A DNA stretch of 64,000 bases from Rubrivivax rivuli. Lineage in GTDB: Bacteria > Pseudomonadota > Gammaproteobacteria > Burkholderiales > Burkholderiaceae_C. The position numbers were made by a program, and so were the translations under genes. The number at the start of each line of letters is the position of its first letter. The first letter of the stretch is position 1. A model generated the notes under the pieces. That model saw nothing but the letters and a program-made list of their open reading frames with translations, had not been told where the DNA came from and made no database searches. The stretch spans positions 62,001-126,000 of the forward strand of contig NZ_SACR01000001.1 of NCBI RefSeq assembly GCF_004016505.1. Direction: 5' to 3'. Shown piece after piece: positions 1 through 6,962 of this stretch.

Positions 1-475
1 ACTCGCTGGTGCCCCAGTACAGCGCCTTGCCCTGGTTGATGATGTCGTTCATCGCGCGCACGGTCTCTTCCAGTGGCGTGTGCGGGTCGGGGCGGTGGCA
101 GTAGATCAGGTCGATGAAGTCGAGGCCGAAGCGCTGCAGACTGCCGTCGATGGCCTGCATCAGGTACTTGCGGTTCAGCGTGTCCTTGCGGTTGACGGCA
201 TCACCGCTGCGGTCCAGGCCCCAGAAGAACTTGGTGCTGACGATGTAGTTCAGGCGCGGCCAGCCCAGCGCCTTGAGCGCCTCGCCCATGATGGTTTCGC
301 TGCGGCCGCCGGCGTAGACCTCCGCGTTGTCGAAGAAGTTGACGCCGGCATCGAAGGCGGCGGCCATCATCTCGCGCGCCTGGCCCGTGTCGACCTGGTT
401 GTGGTACGTGACCCAGGAGCCGAGAGACAAAGCGCTGACGCGCAGGCCGGAGCGGCCGAGGTGGCGGTATTGCAT
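1..475 (-). CDS. Aldo/keto reductase, KCNAB/YghZ-like (3' part missing)
   Basis: NADPH-dependent reductase of the aldo/keto reductase superfamily, cytosolic; the likely substrates are aldehydes or ketones. The frame opens with [20 protein letters not shown], the usual family N-terminus. The catalytic tetrad is visible in order: Asp in FFDNAEVY, Tyr in the same motif, Lys in STKFFWG and His in [15 protein letters not shown]. The last motif is typical of the potassium-channel beta-subunit-like subgroup. About 158 residues are present of the roughly 320 expected, because the gene runs off the left edge of the window. The ATG at 475 is the only start that gives the complete first beta strand. The gene is transcribed in the same direction as the oxidoreductase upstream of it (48-base gap), so they may be cotranscribed. 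Family assignment is firm; physiological substrate is unknown. Confidence 0.9.
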   Translation of the reverse strand, partial: MQYRHLGRSGLRVSALSLGSWVTYHNQVDTGQAREMMAAAFDAGVNFFDNAEVYAGGRSETIMGEALKALGWPRLNYIVSTKFFWGLDRSGDAVNRKDTLNRKYLMQAIDGSLQRFGLDFIDLIYCHRPDPHTPLEETVRAMNDIINQGKALYWGTSE

Positions 476-523
476 GGTGTGGGGCGGCCTTGCGTAGAGG
501 CCGTGGCAGAGGACGGAAGCCGC

Positions 524-2122
524 CTAGGCTAGCGCAGCCTCGGCGCCGGCCGAGCAAGCCTCTTCGAACACCGAGCAGCCCGCGAGGTCGGCGTGGGCGA
601 AACGCAGCCGGCCGCGTGCGCTGCGCAGCGCCTGCAGGGCCGCGTGGCGCTGCAAGCCGGGCACGGGGATGGCCATGGCGTGGCCCCAGCGCATGAGGTC
701 GATGCGCTGGACGCGCTGGTCGATGTCGGGGTGGGCCTGCCGCAGTTCGGCCAGCACACGCGCGGCCCAGGGCGAGGGGTCGTCGGCCAGCAGCGCTGCG
801 CGTTCGCTGCGCGGCAGCGCGTGGTAGGCCGTCAGCACGGTGGCGCCGGGCACCGGGCGCAGGCTCTGGTGCATGGCGTCCACATAACCCAGGCCGCGGC
901 CGCCGTAGACCACGTTGTCCCACGAGGGCGGCGCGCCGGGGCGGTCGAAGAGCGGGGCGTCGATCTGCACATTGGCCACCAGCCAGGGCGCGTACTGAAG
1001 TTGCGCAGCGGCCTGCGTCAGCGCAGCCGGGGCGTTCTGCACCACGCGCGCGGCGATGAAGAGCGGCAGCGCCAGCACGGCCTGCGGCGCCGTCCAGCGC
1101 TCCAGGCGCTGCGCGGCTTCGTCCCAGGCCAGCACCTCCACAGCGTGGCGGCCTTCGGTCACCTGCAGCACCGTGCGCCCGCCGTGCAGGCGATCGCCCA
1201 GCGGCGCGGCCAGGCGCTGCGTGAGCCAGGCGTTGCCTTCGGGCCAGGTGAAGACGGCCTCGCGGGCTTCAGCCTCGCTGCCCGGGGCGTGAAAGCCATG
1301 GCGGCTGGCGAAGTAGTGCAGGCCGGCCCAGGCGGAGACTTCGTCCAGCGTGGCGCCGTAGTCGTCGCGGCAGCAGTAGCCGAGGTACCAGCGCAGGTGG
1401 GCGTCGTCGAAGCCGCGCGCGCCGAGCCAATGCGCAAACGTCTGCGCGTCCAGTTCAGCCTGCAGTGCGCCCCAGGCGCTGCGGTGTGCAGGTTGGGCGA
1501 AGGCCGGCTCGCCGCGGCGGCCGGCGCCTTCGCGCTGCACGGCGGCCACCGCGGCGGCAAAGGCCTGCAGCTGCTGCGCCGTGCGCGAGCCGGGCTCCAC
1601 GGGTGGCAACAGGCCCTCGGCCCAGGCACCTTCGAAGAACACGCGCTCCTGCGGGCTGTGGCAGAGGTGGCGCTCGTCGGCCACGGTGCGGCCGAGCTCT
1701 TGTTTCAGCAGGCCGAACTCGTGCAGCAGTTCGCTCACCTCGCGCGCCTGCGGGCCTGGCAGCGGCAGGTAGTGCGCGCCCAGCGGGCAGGCCATGCCCG
1801 CCATCTGGTGGCCGCGGCTGTTGCCCCCGGGCTGGTCTTCGAGTTCCAGCACGTGCACCTCTTCGATGCCGCGCTGCCGCAGGCCGCGCGCCGCGGCCAG
1901 CCCGGCCACGCCGGCACCCAGCACCAGCGCGCCGGCCCGCCGCTCCACCGCCACGGGCGGCAGCGCGCCGCTGCGGCGCAAGCGGTGGCCGCGGGCGTGG
2001 CTGGCGCCCACCCACTGCACGGGCACCGCCCCCGGGGCGGCCGGCGGGCTGCAGCCTGCAGCCAGCACGCCGGCGGCGCCCCAGCCCAGCAAGGTGCGGC
2101 GGCGCAGTGCGGGCGGCCTCAC
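524..2122 (-). CDS. Tat/lipoprotein-type FAD-dependent amine oxidase-like oxidoreductase
   Basis: Flavoprotein oxidoreductase of 532 residues. A GTG start overlaps the stop of the upstream SpeE-like gene by four bases (GTGA), so the two are translationally coupled. The N-terminus has a twin-arginine motif (RRRTLLGWG) followed by a lipobox-like LAAGC, suggesting export by Tat and perhaps lipid anchoring. A Rossmann FAD-binding motif, VLGAGVAGLAAARGL, lies near residue 60, followed by an acidic strand-end ELEDQPGG, as in amine oxidase/NAD(P)-binding Rossmann families. Partnership with an aminopropyltransferase homologue suggests action on polyamine-like or other amine compounds, but no substrate residue pattern is diagnostic. 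Genes of this type recur beside membrane SpeE homologues in proteobacteria. Family confident, function inferred. Confidence 0.85.
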   Translation of the reverse strand: MRPPALRRRTLLGWGAAGVLAAGCSPPAAPGAVPVQWVGASHARGHRLRRSGALPPVAVERRAGALVLGAGVAGLAAARGLRQRGIEEVHVLELEDQPGGNSRGHQMAGMACPLGAHYLPLPGPQAREVSELLHEFGLLKQELGRTVADERHLCHSPQERVFFEGAWAEGLLPPVEPGSRTAQQLQAFAAAVAAVQREGAGRRGEPAFAQPAHRSAWGALQAELDAQTFAHWLGARGFDDAHLRWYLGYCCRDDYGATLDEVSAWAGLHYFASRHGFHAPGSEAEAREAVFTWPEGNAWLTQRLAAPLGDRLHGGRTVLQVTEGRHAVEVLAWDEAAQRLERWTAPQAVLALPLFIAARVVQNAPAALTQAAAQLQYAPWLVANVQIDAPLFDRPGAPPSWDNVVYGGRGLGYVDAMHQSLRPVPGATVLTAYHALPRSERAALLADDPSPWAARVLAELRQAHPDIDQRVQRIDLMRWGHAMAIPVPGLQRHAALQALRSARGRLRFAHADLAGCSVFEEACSAGAEAALA

Positions 2123-3696
2123 TTCACCCGGCCCCACTCTTCTTCGAAGGTGGCCACCAGGGCCTGGTTGCTCAGGCGGTTGGGCTCGGCCGGCACACGC
2201 GCCATGTCGGGCGGGAACTGCAAGAGCGCCGGCAGCCCGGCCACGGTGAGGAAACGCAGGCCGGGCGGCAGCTTCTCCGGCGCCTGCCAGGGCCGGCGGC
2301 TGGCGATGACGAAGCCCCACTCGCCGAAGCTGGGCACGTGCACGTGCAGCGGCGTGGTCTGCAGCCCCACGGCCTCTATCGTGCTCACCACCGTCCAGTA
2401 GCTCTTGCGCGCGAACAGCGGCGATGTGGTCTGCACCACCAGGTAGCCACCGGCGGCCAGGGCCTGGTCGGCGCGCTGGTAGAAGCTGGTGGTGTAGAGC
2501 TTGCCGATGCTGAAGTTGGTGGGGTCGGGGAAGTCGACGACGATGACGTCGAAGACCTCGCGGTTGGCCTCCAGCCAGGTGTAGGCGTCGGTGTTCACCA
2601 CGGTCAGCTTGGGGCTCGCCAAGGCGTCGGCGTTCAGCTGGCGCAGCACCGGGTTGTTGGCGAACAGGCGCGTGATGTGCGGATCGAGCTCCACCAGCGT
2701 CACCTGCTCCACGCTGGGGTGCTTGAGCACCTCGCGCACGGCCAGGCCATCGCCACCGCCCAGCACCAGCACCCTGCGCGGTGCGCCGTGCGCGGCCAGC
2801 GCGGGGTGCACCAGCACCTCGTGGTAACGGTACTCGTCGCGGCTGTGGAACTGCAGGTTGCCGTTGAGATAGAGGCGCACCCCCGCCGGGCCGGCCGTGA
2901 CCACCACGCGCTGGTAGTCGCTGCTCTCGCGCACGACGATGTCGCTGCCGTAGAAGCTGTCTTCGGCCCAGGTGGTCAGGCGGTCGGCGCCGGCCATGGC
3001 CGCGATCAGCACGGCCACGACGCCGAAACACGCGGCCGCGTGCGCGCCCCAGCGCCGCAGGTCGGCGCGGAAGGCGAAGAGCACCCACACCGCCACCGCC
3101 GCGTTCAGCAGCCCGAAGAAGAGCCCCGTGCGCACCAGCCCCAGGTGCGGCACGAAGAGCAGCGGGAAGGCCACCGCCACCATCAGCGCGCCCAGGTAAT
3201 CGAAGGTGAGCACCTGCGAGACCAGGTCTGAGAGCGCCCAGCGTGGCGCGAAGTGCGCCTTGAGGATGCGCATCACCAGCGGAATCTCCAGCCCGGCCAG
3301 GATGCCGATCACGCCCACCAGGCCGTAGAGCATCACGCGGAAGGGCAGCTCGGCGCTGGCCGGCAGGCTGCTGTGCGCGGTGAACAGCAGCGCCGGCATC
3401 AGCCCGCCGATGAAGGCCACCAGCAGCTCGATGCGCAGGAACTGCGCCACCAGCTGGTGCCGGATGTACTTGCTGAGCCACGAGCCGATGCCCATGGCAA
3501 ACAGGTAGCTGCCGATGATGGTGCTGAACTGCAGCACCGAATCGCCCAGCAGGTAGCTGGCCAGCGCGCCGGCCGCGAGTTCATAGACCAGGCCACAGGC
3601 GGCGACCACGAAAACCGAAGCCAGCAGGGCCAGTTCGGCCGGGTGGATGCGCGCGTGCGCTGCGGGCGTCTCGGCGGAGGAAGAGGTCGACGACAT
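2119..3696 (-). CDS. Membrane-anchored spermidine synthase-like aminopropyltransferase
   Basis: A 525-residue protein. The N-terminal half is hydrophobic, with about six to seven membrane segments (first near residues 22-42, LALLASVFVVAACGLVYELA). The cytosolic C-terminal half has the spermidine synthase fold. The SAM-type nucleotide loop VLVLGGGDGLAVREVL is near residue 290, followed by the acidic VTLVELDP. The active-site loop VIVVDFPDPTNFSIGKLY is near residue 390. Soluble SpeE is about 290 residues, so the extra part is the membrane domain. It would transfer an aminopropyl group from decarboxylated SAM to an amine; no SAM decarboxylase gene is in the window. It is coupled to the downstream FAD oxidoreductase. 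The start at 3696 gives a short Ser-rich tail before the first helix. It lies divergent from the chemoreceptor. Confidence 0.87.
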   Translation of the reverse strand: MSSTSSSAETPAAHARIHPAELALLASVFVVAACGLVYELAAGALASYLLGDSVLQFSTIIGSYLFAMGIGSWLSKYIRHQLVAQFLRIELLVAFIGGLMPALLFTAHSSLPASAELPFRVMLYGLVGVIGILAGLEIPLVMRILKAHFAPRWALSDLVSQVLTFDYLGALMVAVAFPLLFVPHLGLVRTGLFFGLLNAAVAVWVLFAFRADLRRWGAHAAACFGVVAVLIAAMAGADRLTTWAEDSFYGSDIVVRESSDYQRVVVTAGPAGVRLYLNGNLQFHSRDEYRYHEVLVHPALAAHGAPRRVLVLGGGDGLAVREVLKHPSVEQVTLVELDPHITRLFANNPVLRQLNADALASPKLTVVNTDAYTWLEANREVFDVIVVDFPDPTNFSIGKLYTTSFYQRADQALAAGGYLVVQTTSPLFARKSYWTVVSTIEAVGLQTTPLHVHVPSFGEWGFVIASRRPWQAPEKLPPGLRFLTVAGLPALLQFPPDMARVPAEPNRLSNQALVATFEEEWGRVK

Positions 3697-3746
3697 GCGC
3701 CGAGCGTAACGCCCCGCCGACCGTGCAATCCGTCACGACCGCCGGC

Positions 3747-3773
3747 TCAGAACCCGGGTGCAGGCGCCGATGA
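3747..3773 (+). promoter_or_regulatory. Candidate sigma-28 (FliA) promoter of the chemoreceptor
   Basis: GCCGATGA (3766-3773) matches the flagellar sigma -10 GCCGATAA at seven of eight positions. TCAG at 3747-3750, 15 bases upstream, is a weak match to the -35 TCAAG. It lies 53 bases before the GTG of a chemoreceptor, a gene class often under FliA. Only a sequence resemblance. Confidence 0.3.
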
Positions 3774-3785
3774 CACGAACAAGTG

Positions 3786-3800
3786 CACCGGAAACCGGTG
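3786..3800 (+). other. Perfect inverted repeat in the chemoreceptor leader
   Basis: CACCGG-AAA-CCGGTG, a six-base-pair perfect stem with a three-base loop, 26 bases upstream of the GTG start. It could be a small operator or an mRNA hairpin; no T-run follows, so it is not a terminator. Confidence 0.35.
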
Positions 3801-3825
3801 AAGCCGCATTGATTCGAGGGAAGCC

Positions 3826-5391
3826 GTGTCTCAACTCCTCCAGACCCTGAAGATCGGGCCGCGCCTGGGCGTGGCCTTCGCCATCCTCATCCTGCTGCTG
3901 GTGGGCTTGTGCGGCGTGGGCGCGCTCAGCGCGCGCTCGCTCGCGCAAGACCTCGACACCACGGCCCGCGTCGACATCACGCTCGTGCGCGCCGCCAACG
4001 CGCTGCAGGAACGCACCCACCTCGTGGCGCGGTCGAGCCGCGAGCTGCTGATCGTGGACAGCGGCGGCCAGATCAAGCGGCTGAAGGCCGCCATCGAAGA
4101 GTCGCTCACCGACGGCGAAACCCAGCTGGCCGAGGTGCAGAAGCTTGCCGGCCAGGGCGACAACGCCCGCCTCATCGAAGAGGTGAAGACGCAGAAGGCC
4201 GCCTTCACGGCCGCCGTGCGCAAGTTCCTCACCGTCTACGACGCCGGCAACCCCGACGACTCGCGCACCTCGCTGCTCATCGATCTGCGCCCGGTGCAGC
4301 AGGCTTACGAGAAATCGGTGGAAGCCCTGGGCGTGGCGCTGAAGGAGCAGGTCGAAGCCCGCGCCGCCGCCGGTGGCGCCGCGGCCCAGCGCAGCGTGTG
4401 GCTGATGCTGGTCTTCGGCGCGGTCGGCCTGGTGCTGGCCGTGAGCGCGGCCTGGGTCATCAGCCGCTCGATCACCGTGCCGCTGCAGCACGCGATGGAC
4501 GCTGCCGAGCGCATCAAGTCGGGCGACCTCTCGCGCCACATCGACTCGGGCGCGCGGGACGAGATCGGCGCACTGCTGCGCGCCATGGGCGGCATGCAGC
4601 AGCACCTGCTGGGGGTGATCGAGGACGTACAGCGCTGCGCCCGCGACGTGGCCGCGCACAGCGACGAACTCGCCGGCGGCAACACCGAGCTGTCCACCCG
4701 CACCGAGCGCAACGCCGCCAGCCTGCAGCAGACCGCCAGCGCGGTGGAGCAGATCGCCTCCACGGTGCAGGGCAACAGCCAGAAGACCCGCGAGGCCTCG
4801 CAGGTGGCCACCAGCGCCCGCGACGCGGTGGTGGAGGGCGGCAAGTCGGTGGAGCAGCTCGTCGAGACCATGACGCGCATCTCCGGCAGCAGCACGCGCA
4901 TCAAGGACATCATCGCCGTCATCGATGGCATCGCCTTCCAGACCAACATCCTGGCGCTGAACGCCGCGGTGGAAGCGGCGCGGGCCGGTGAGCACGGCCG
5001 CGGCTTCGCGGTGGTGGCCACCGAAGTGCGCTCCTTGGCCGGCCGTGCCAGCAGCGCGGCGCGCGAGATCAAGAGCCTCATCGACGACTCGGCCGAGCGC
5101 GTGGCCGACGGCACGCGCACCGTGGCCGAGGTGGGCGAGCGCATCGGCGGCATCGTCAAGGCCGTGATGGACGTGCGCCAGCTCGTCGAGGAGGTCAGCC
5201 ACGCCAGCCACGAGCAGGTGACGGGCATGGCTTCCATCAACGGCAGCGTCGGCGAAGTCGACCAGGCCACGCAGCAGAACGCCGCGCTGGTGGAAGAGAT
5301 CGCCGCCACCACCGAATCGCTCAAGTCCAACGCCGAACGGCTGGTCAAGGCCGTGGCCTTCTTCCGCCTGCCCGGCGGCGCCGCGGCCTGA
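3826..5391 (+). CDS. Methyl-accepting chemotaxis protein
   Basis: Inner-membrane chemoreceptor of 521 residues. TM1 is near residues 12-34, followed by a helical periplasmic sensor of about 150 residues (four-helix-bundle type). TM2 is near 187-210 (VWLMLVFGAVGLVLAVSAAW), then a HAMP domain and a long coiled-coil signalling domain. The kinase-contact hairpin tip is recognisable around residues 360-410 (IDGIAFQTNILALNAAVEA and the following GEHGRGFAVVATEVRSLA). The C-terminus ends FFRLPGGAAA without the NWETF-type tether, so it would depend on other receptors for CheR/CheB docking. The GTG start is preceded by a GAGGGAAG ribosome site. The ligand cannot be read from the sequence. It interrupts a set of minus-strand genes that usually travel together. 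Confidence 0.95.
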   Translation: MSQLLQTLKIGPRLGVAFAILILLLVGLCGVGALSARSLAQDLDTTARVDITLVRAANALQERTHLVARSSRELLIVDSGGQIKRLKAAIEESLTDGETQLAEVQKLAGQGDNARLIEEVKTQKAAFTAAVRKFLTVYDAGNPDDSRTSLLIDLRPVQQAYEKSVEALGVALKEQVEARAAAGGAAAQRSVWLMLVFGAVGLVLAVSAAWVISRSITVPLQHAMDAAERIKSGDLSRHIDSGARDEIGALLRAMGGMQQHLLGVIEDVQRCARDVAAHSDELAGGNTELSTRTERNAASLQQTASAVEQIASTVQGNSQKTREASQVATSARDAVVEGGKSVEQLVETMTRISGSSTRIKDIIAVIDGIAFQTNILALNAAVEAARAGEHGRGFAVVATEVRSLAGRASSAAREIKSLIDDSAERVADGTRTVAEVGERIGGIVKAVMDVRQLVEEVSHASHEQVTGMASINGSVGEVDQATQQNAALVEEIAATTESLKSNAERLVKAVAFFRLPGGAAA

Positions 5392-5454
5392 AGGCCGGGC
5401 GCACTGCCTCTTTTTCTTGTCCCGTTGTCCCTCCACTTCATCCGAGAACGCGCC

Positions 5455-5808
5455 ATGCAAAGCAAGCTCCGCAACCTCACCGCCCGCGTGGGCCTGGCCA
5501 CGGCCCTGGGCCTCTCGCTGCACCTGGTCAGCCTCCCCGTGGCCGCCCAGAGCGCCCCGAAGGTCGTGAAGAAGACGCCCCTCGACTTCCCGGCGGAGGC
5601 CATCCGCAACGGCATCGACAAGGGCGTGGTGCGCGCCAAGCTCACCATCGACGGCGAAGGTGCCGTCACCGACGTGACGGTGGTCGACGTGCAGCCGCCG
5701 CAGGCGCGTGTGCTGCGGAAGACGGTCGTCGAAGGCCTGCGCCCCTGGAAATTCGAGGCCGGCAAGGCCGGCAGCTTCGAGATGCAGGTGGTGATGAGCA
5801 ACGAGTGA
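5455..5808 (+). CDS. Small periplasmic TonB-C-terminal-like protein
   Basis: A 117-residue protein with a signal peptide (about residues 1-30, ending SLPVAAQSA). A single domain resembling the TonB C-terminal fold follows: PLDFPAEAIRNGIDKGVVRA, then a strand with GEGAVTDVTVVDVQPP and a terminal RPWKFEAGKAG region. There is no proline-rich spacer and no N-terminal TonB-type membrane anchor, so it is not a complete TonB. The role is unknown; such proteins may bind periplasmic partners or be secreted TonB-fold modules. The ATG at 5455 is preferred over an upstream in-frame start because it begins the signal peptide. It follows the chemoreceptor by 63 bases on the same strand. Confidence 0.75.
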   Translation: MQSKLRNLTARVGLATALGLSLHLVSLPVAAQSAPKVVKKTPLDFPAEAIRNGIDKGVVRAKLTIDGEGAVTDVTVVDVQPPQARVLRKTVVEGLRPWKFEAGKAGSFEMQVVMSNE

Positions 5809-5900
5809 GGCGCGCGACCTGGCGCTGGTGTTGGCCCGGACATCGGCGCTGACTCCAGCGCGACAGGGCGACCACCCCTGCCCGGCCCAGAATGCCAGGC

Positions 5901-6584
5901 ATGGGAACGCTCTACCTCGTGCGCCACGGCCAAGCCAGTTTCGGCGCGGCCGATTACGACCAGCTCAGCGAACTCGGCACGCGCCAGTGCCAGGCGCTGG
6001 GCCGCTGGTTCGCCGGGCGCGGCATCGCCTTCGAAGGCGTGCTGCGCGGCACGCTCAAGCGCCATGCGCAATCGCTGGCCGGCATCGCCCACGGGCATGC
6101 CGAAGGCGGCGGCGCGATGCTGCCTGAGGCGCTGCTGTGGCCGGGCCTCAACGAGTACGACAGCGAAGCGCTGATCCGCACCGTGCACGCCGGGCCGCTG
6201 GCCAAGCCCGACAGCCCTGAGGTCTACAAGGCCCACTTCCGACTGCTGCGTGAGGCGCTGTCACGTTGGATGGCCGGCCAGACGCAGCCCCAAGGCATGC
6301 CCAGCTGGGCCGATTTCAGCGCCGGCGTGGCTGGCGCGCTGCAGCACGTGCAGCAAACGCACAGCGGCAACGTGCTGCTGGTCAGCAGCGGCGGGCCCAT
6401 CGCCACCGCCGTGCACCAGGTGCTGGGTACGCCGCCCGAGACCACCATCGAGCTGAACCTGCGCATCCGCAACAGCGCGCTCAGCGAGTTCAGCTTCACG
6501 CCCAAGGGGCACCGGCTGCTGAGCTACAACCACTTGCCCCATCTCGACCACCCCGAGCGGCAGGCCTGGGAAACCTACGCGTGA
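5901..6584 (+). CDS. Histidine phosphatase family (phosphoglycerate mutase-like) protein
   Basis: Cytosolic phosphatase of the branch-1 histidine phosphatase superfamily, about 227 residues. The phospho-acceptor motif LYLVRHGQASF is at the N-terminus. The downstream Ser/Gly-rich VLLVSSGGPIA near residue 155 sits where the second catalytic His is often found, but here it reads SSGG instead of THGG, a departure from the canonical active site. The middle carries an insert rich in Glu/Asp (GLNEYDSEALIRTVH). Two in-frame ATGs exist, at 5892 and 5901; I use the second, which places the RHG motif eight residues in. The substrate is unknown. An interspersed repeat follows the stop after about 40 bases. 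Confidence 0.85.
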   Translation: MGTLYLVRHGQASFGAADYDQLSELGTRQCQALGRWFAGRGIAFEGVLRGTLKRHAQSLAGIAHGHAEGGGAMLPEALLWPGLNEYDSEALIRTVHAGPLAKPDSPEVYKAHFRLLREALSRWMAGQTQPQGMPSWADFSAGVAGALQHVQQTHSGNVLLVSSGGPIATAVHQVLGTPPETTIELNLRIRNSALSEFSFTPKGHRLLSYNHLPHLDHPERQAWETYA

Positions 6585-6627
6585 ATGTGGACCCCCAAGG
6601 CCCTGTCGAGGGCCCTTACGGGTCCCA

Positions 6628-6680
6628 GGGGCCGTCCGCCAGCGGCCCGGCGAAGCCGGTTCCGCGGCGGGAAGCTTGAT
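6628..6680 (-). repeat. Interspersed GC-rich repeat, copy 1
   Basis: Read on the minus strand, this 53-base core begins ATCAAGCTTCCCGCC and ends GGCGGACGGCCCC. It matches the 42070-42122 core at 50 of 53 positions in the opposite orientation. The inner ACCGGCTTCGCCGGGC forms a hairpin. Flanking bases on the gene side (6590-6627) contain the further hairpin CCCTCGACAGGG and end in a G-rich tail like copy 2. It sits between the convergent phosphatase and DUF350 genes and fills most of that gap, so it may serve as a transcription end or a REP-like element. Confidence 0.8.
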
Positions 6681-6697
6681 CGCCGCTGGGGCCTGTT

Positions 6698-6922
6698 TCA
6701 GCCGTGAACAGCGGCCGAGACGATGAGCCCGATGGCGATGCACATCGCGCCCACCACGATGGCCAGCGCCAGGTTCTTCTTCTCGACGATCTCGGCCCAC
6801 AGGTCATAGGGCGTGAGCTTGTCGATGATCACGAAGCAAAGCCAGAACACGGCCACGCCCAGCAAGGCGAACAAGGCCGAGCCGAAAAAAGCGCCGGGCT
6901 TGAGCCATTCGATACCCATCAT
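6698..6922 (-). CDS. DUF350 family small membrane protein
   Basis: A 74-residue integral membrane protein with two predicted helices, AFFGSALFALLGVAVFWLCF (residues 11-30) and LALAIVVGAMCIAIGLIVSA (51-70). A polar loop with DKLTPYDLWAEIVEKKN separates them, the signature of one DUF350 repeat. E. coli YjfL has two such repeats, so this is a single-unit form. The ATG at 6922 is preceded by AGAGGAG at good spacing; a second ATG follows directly. It is the third gene of a minus-strand set after SPFH and DUF4178 (41-base gap). In other bacteria DUF350, DUF4178 and SpeE-like genes are neighbours, which suggests a shared membrane-linked function that is still undefined. Confidence 0.85.
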   Translation of the reverse strand: MMGIEWLKPGAFFGSALFALLGVAVFWLCFVIIDKLTPYDLWAEIVEKKNLALAIVVGAMCIAIGLIVSAAVHG

Positions 6923-6962
6923 GGTGAAGCTCCTCTTGGTTGTCTGAAGGGTCGGCGCGCCG

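Noticed and set aside
524-3481. A single 985-residue fusion of oxidoreductase and aminopropyltransferase
   Set aside because: The upstream part of that frame is out of frame with the SpeE-like gene and has no homology; two genes with a GTGA overlap explain the data.
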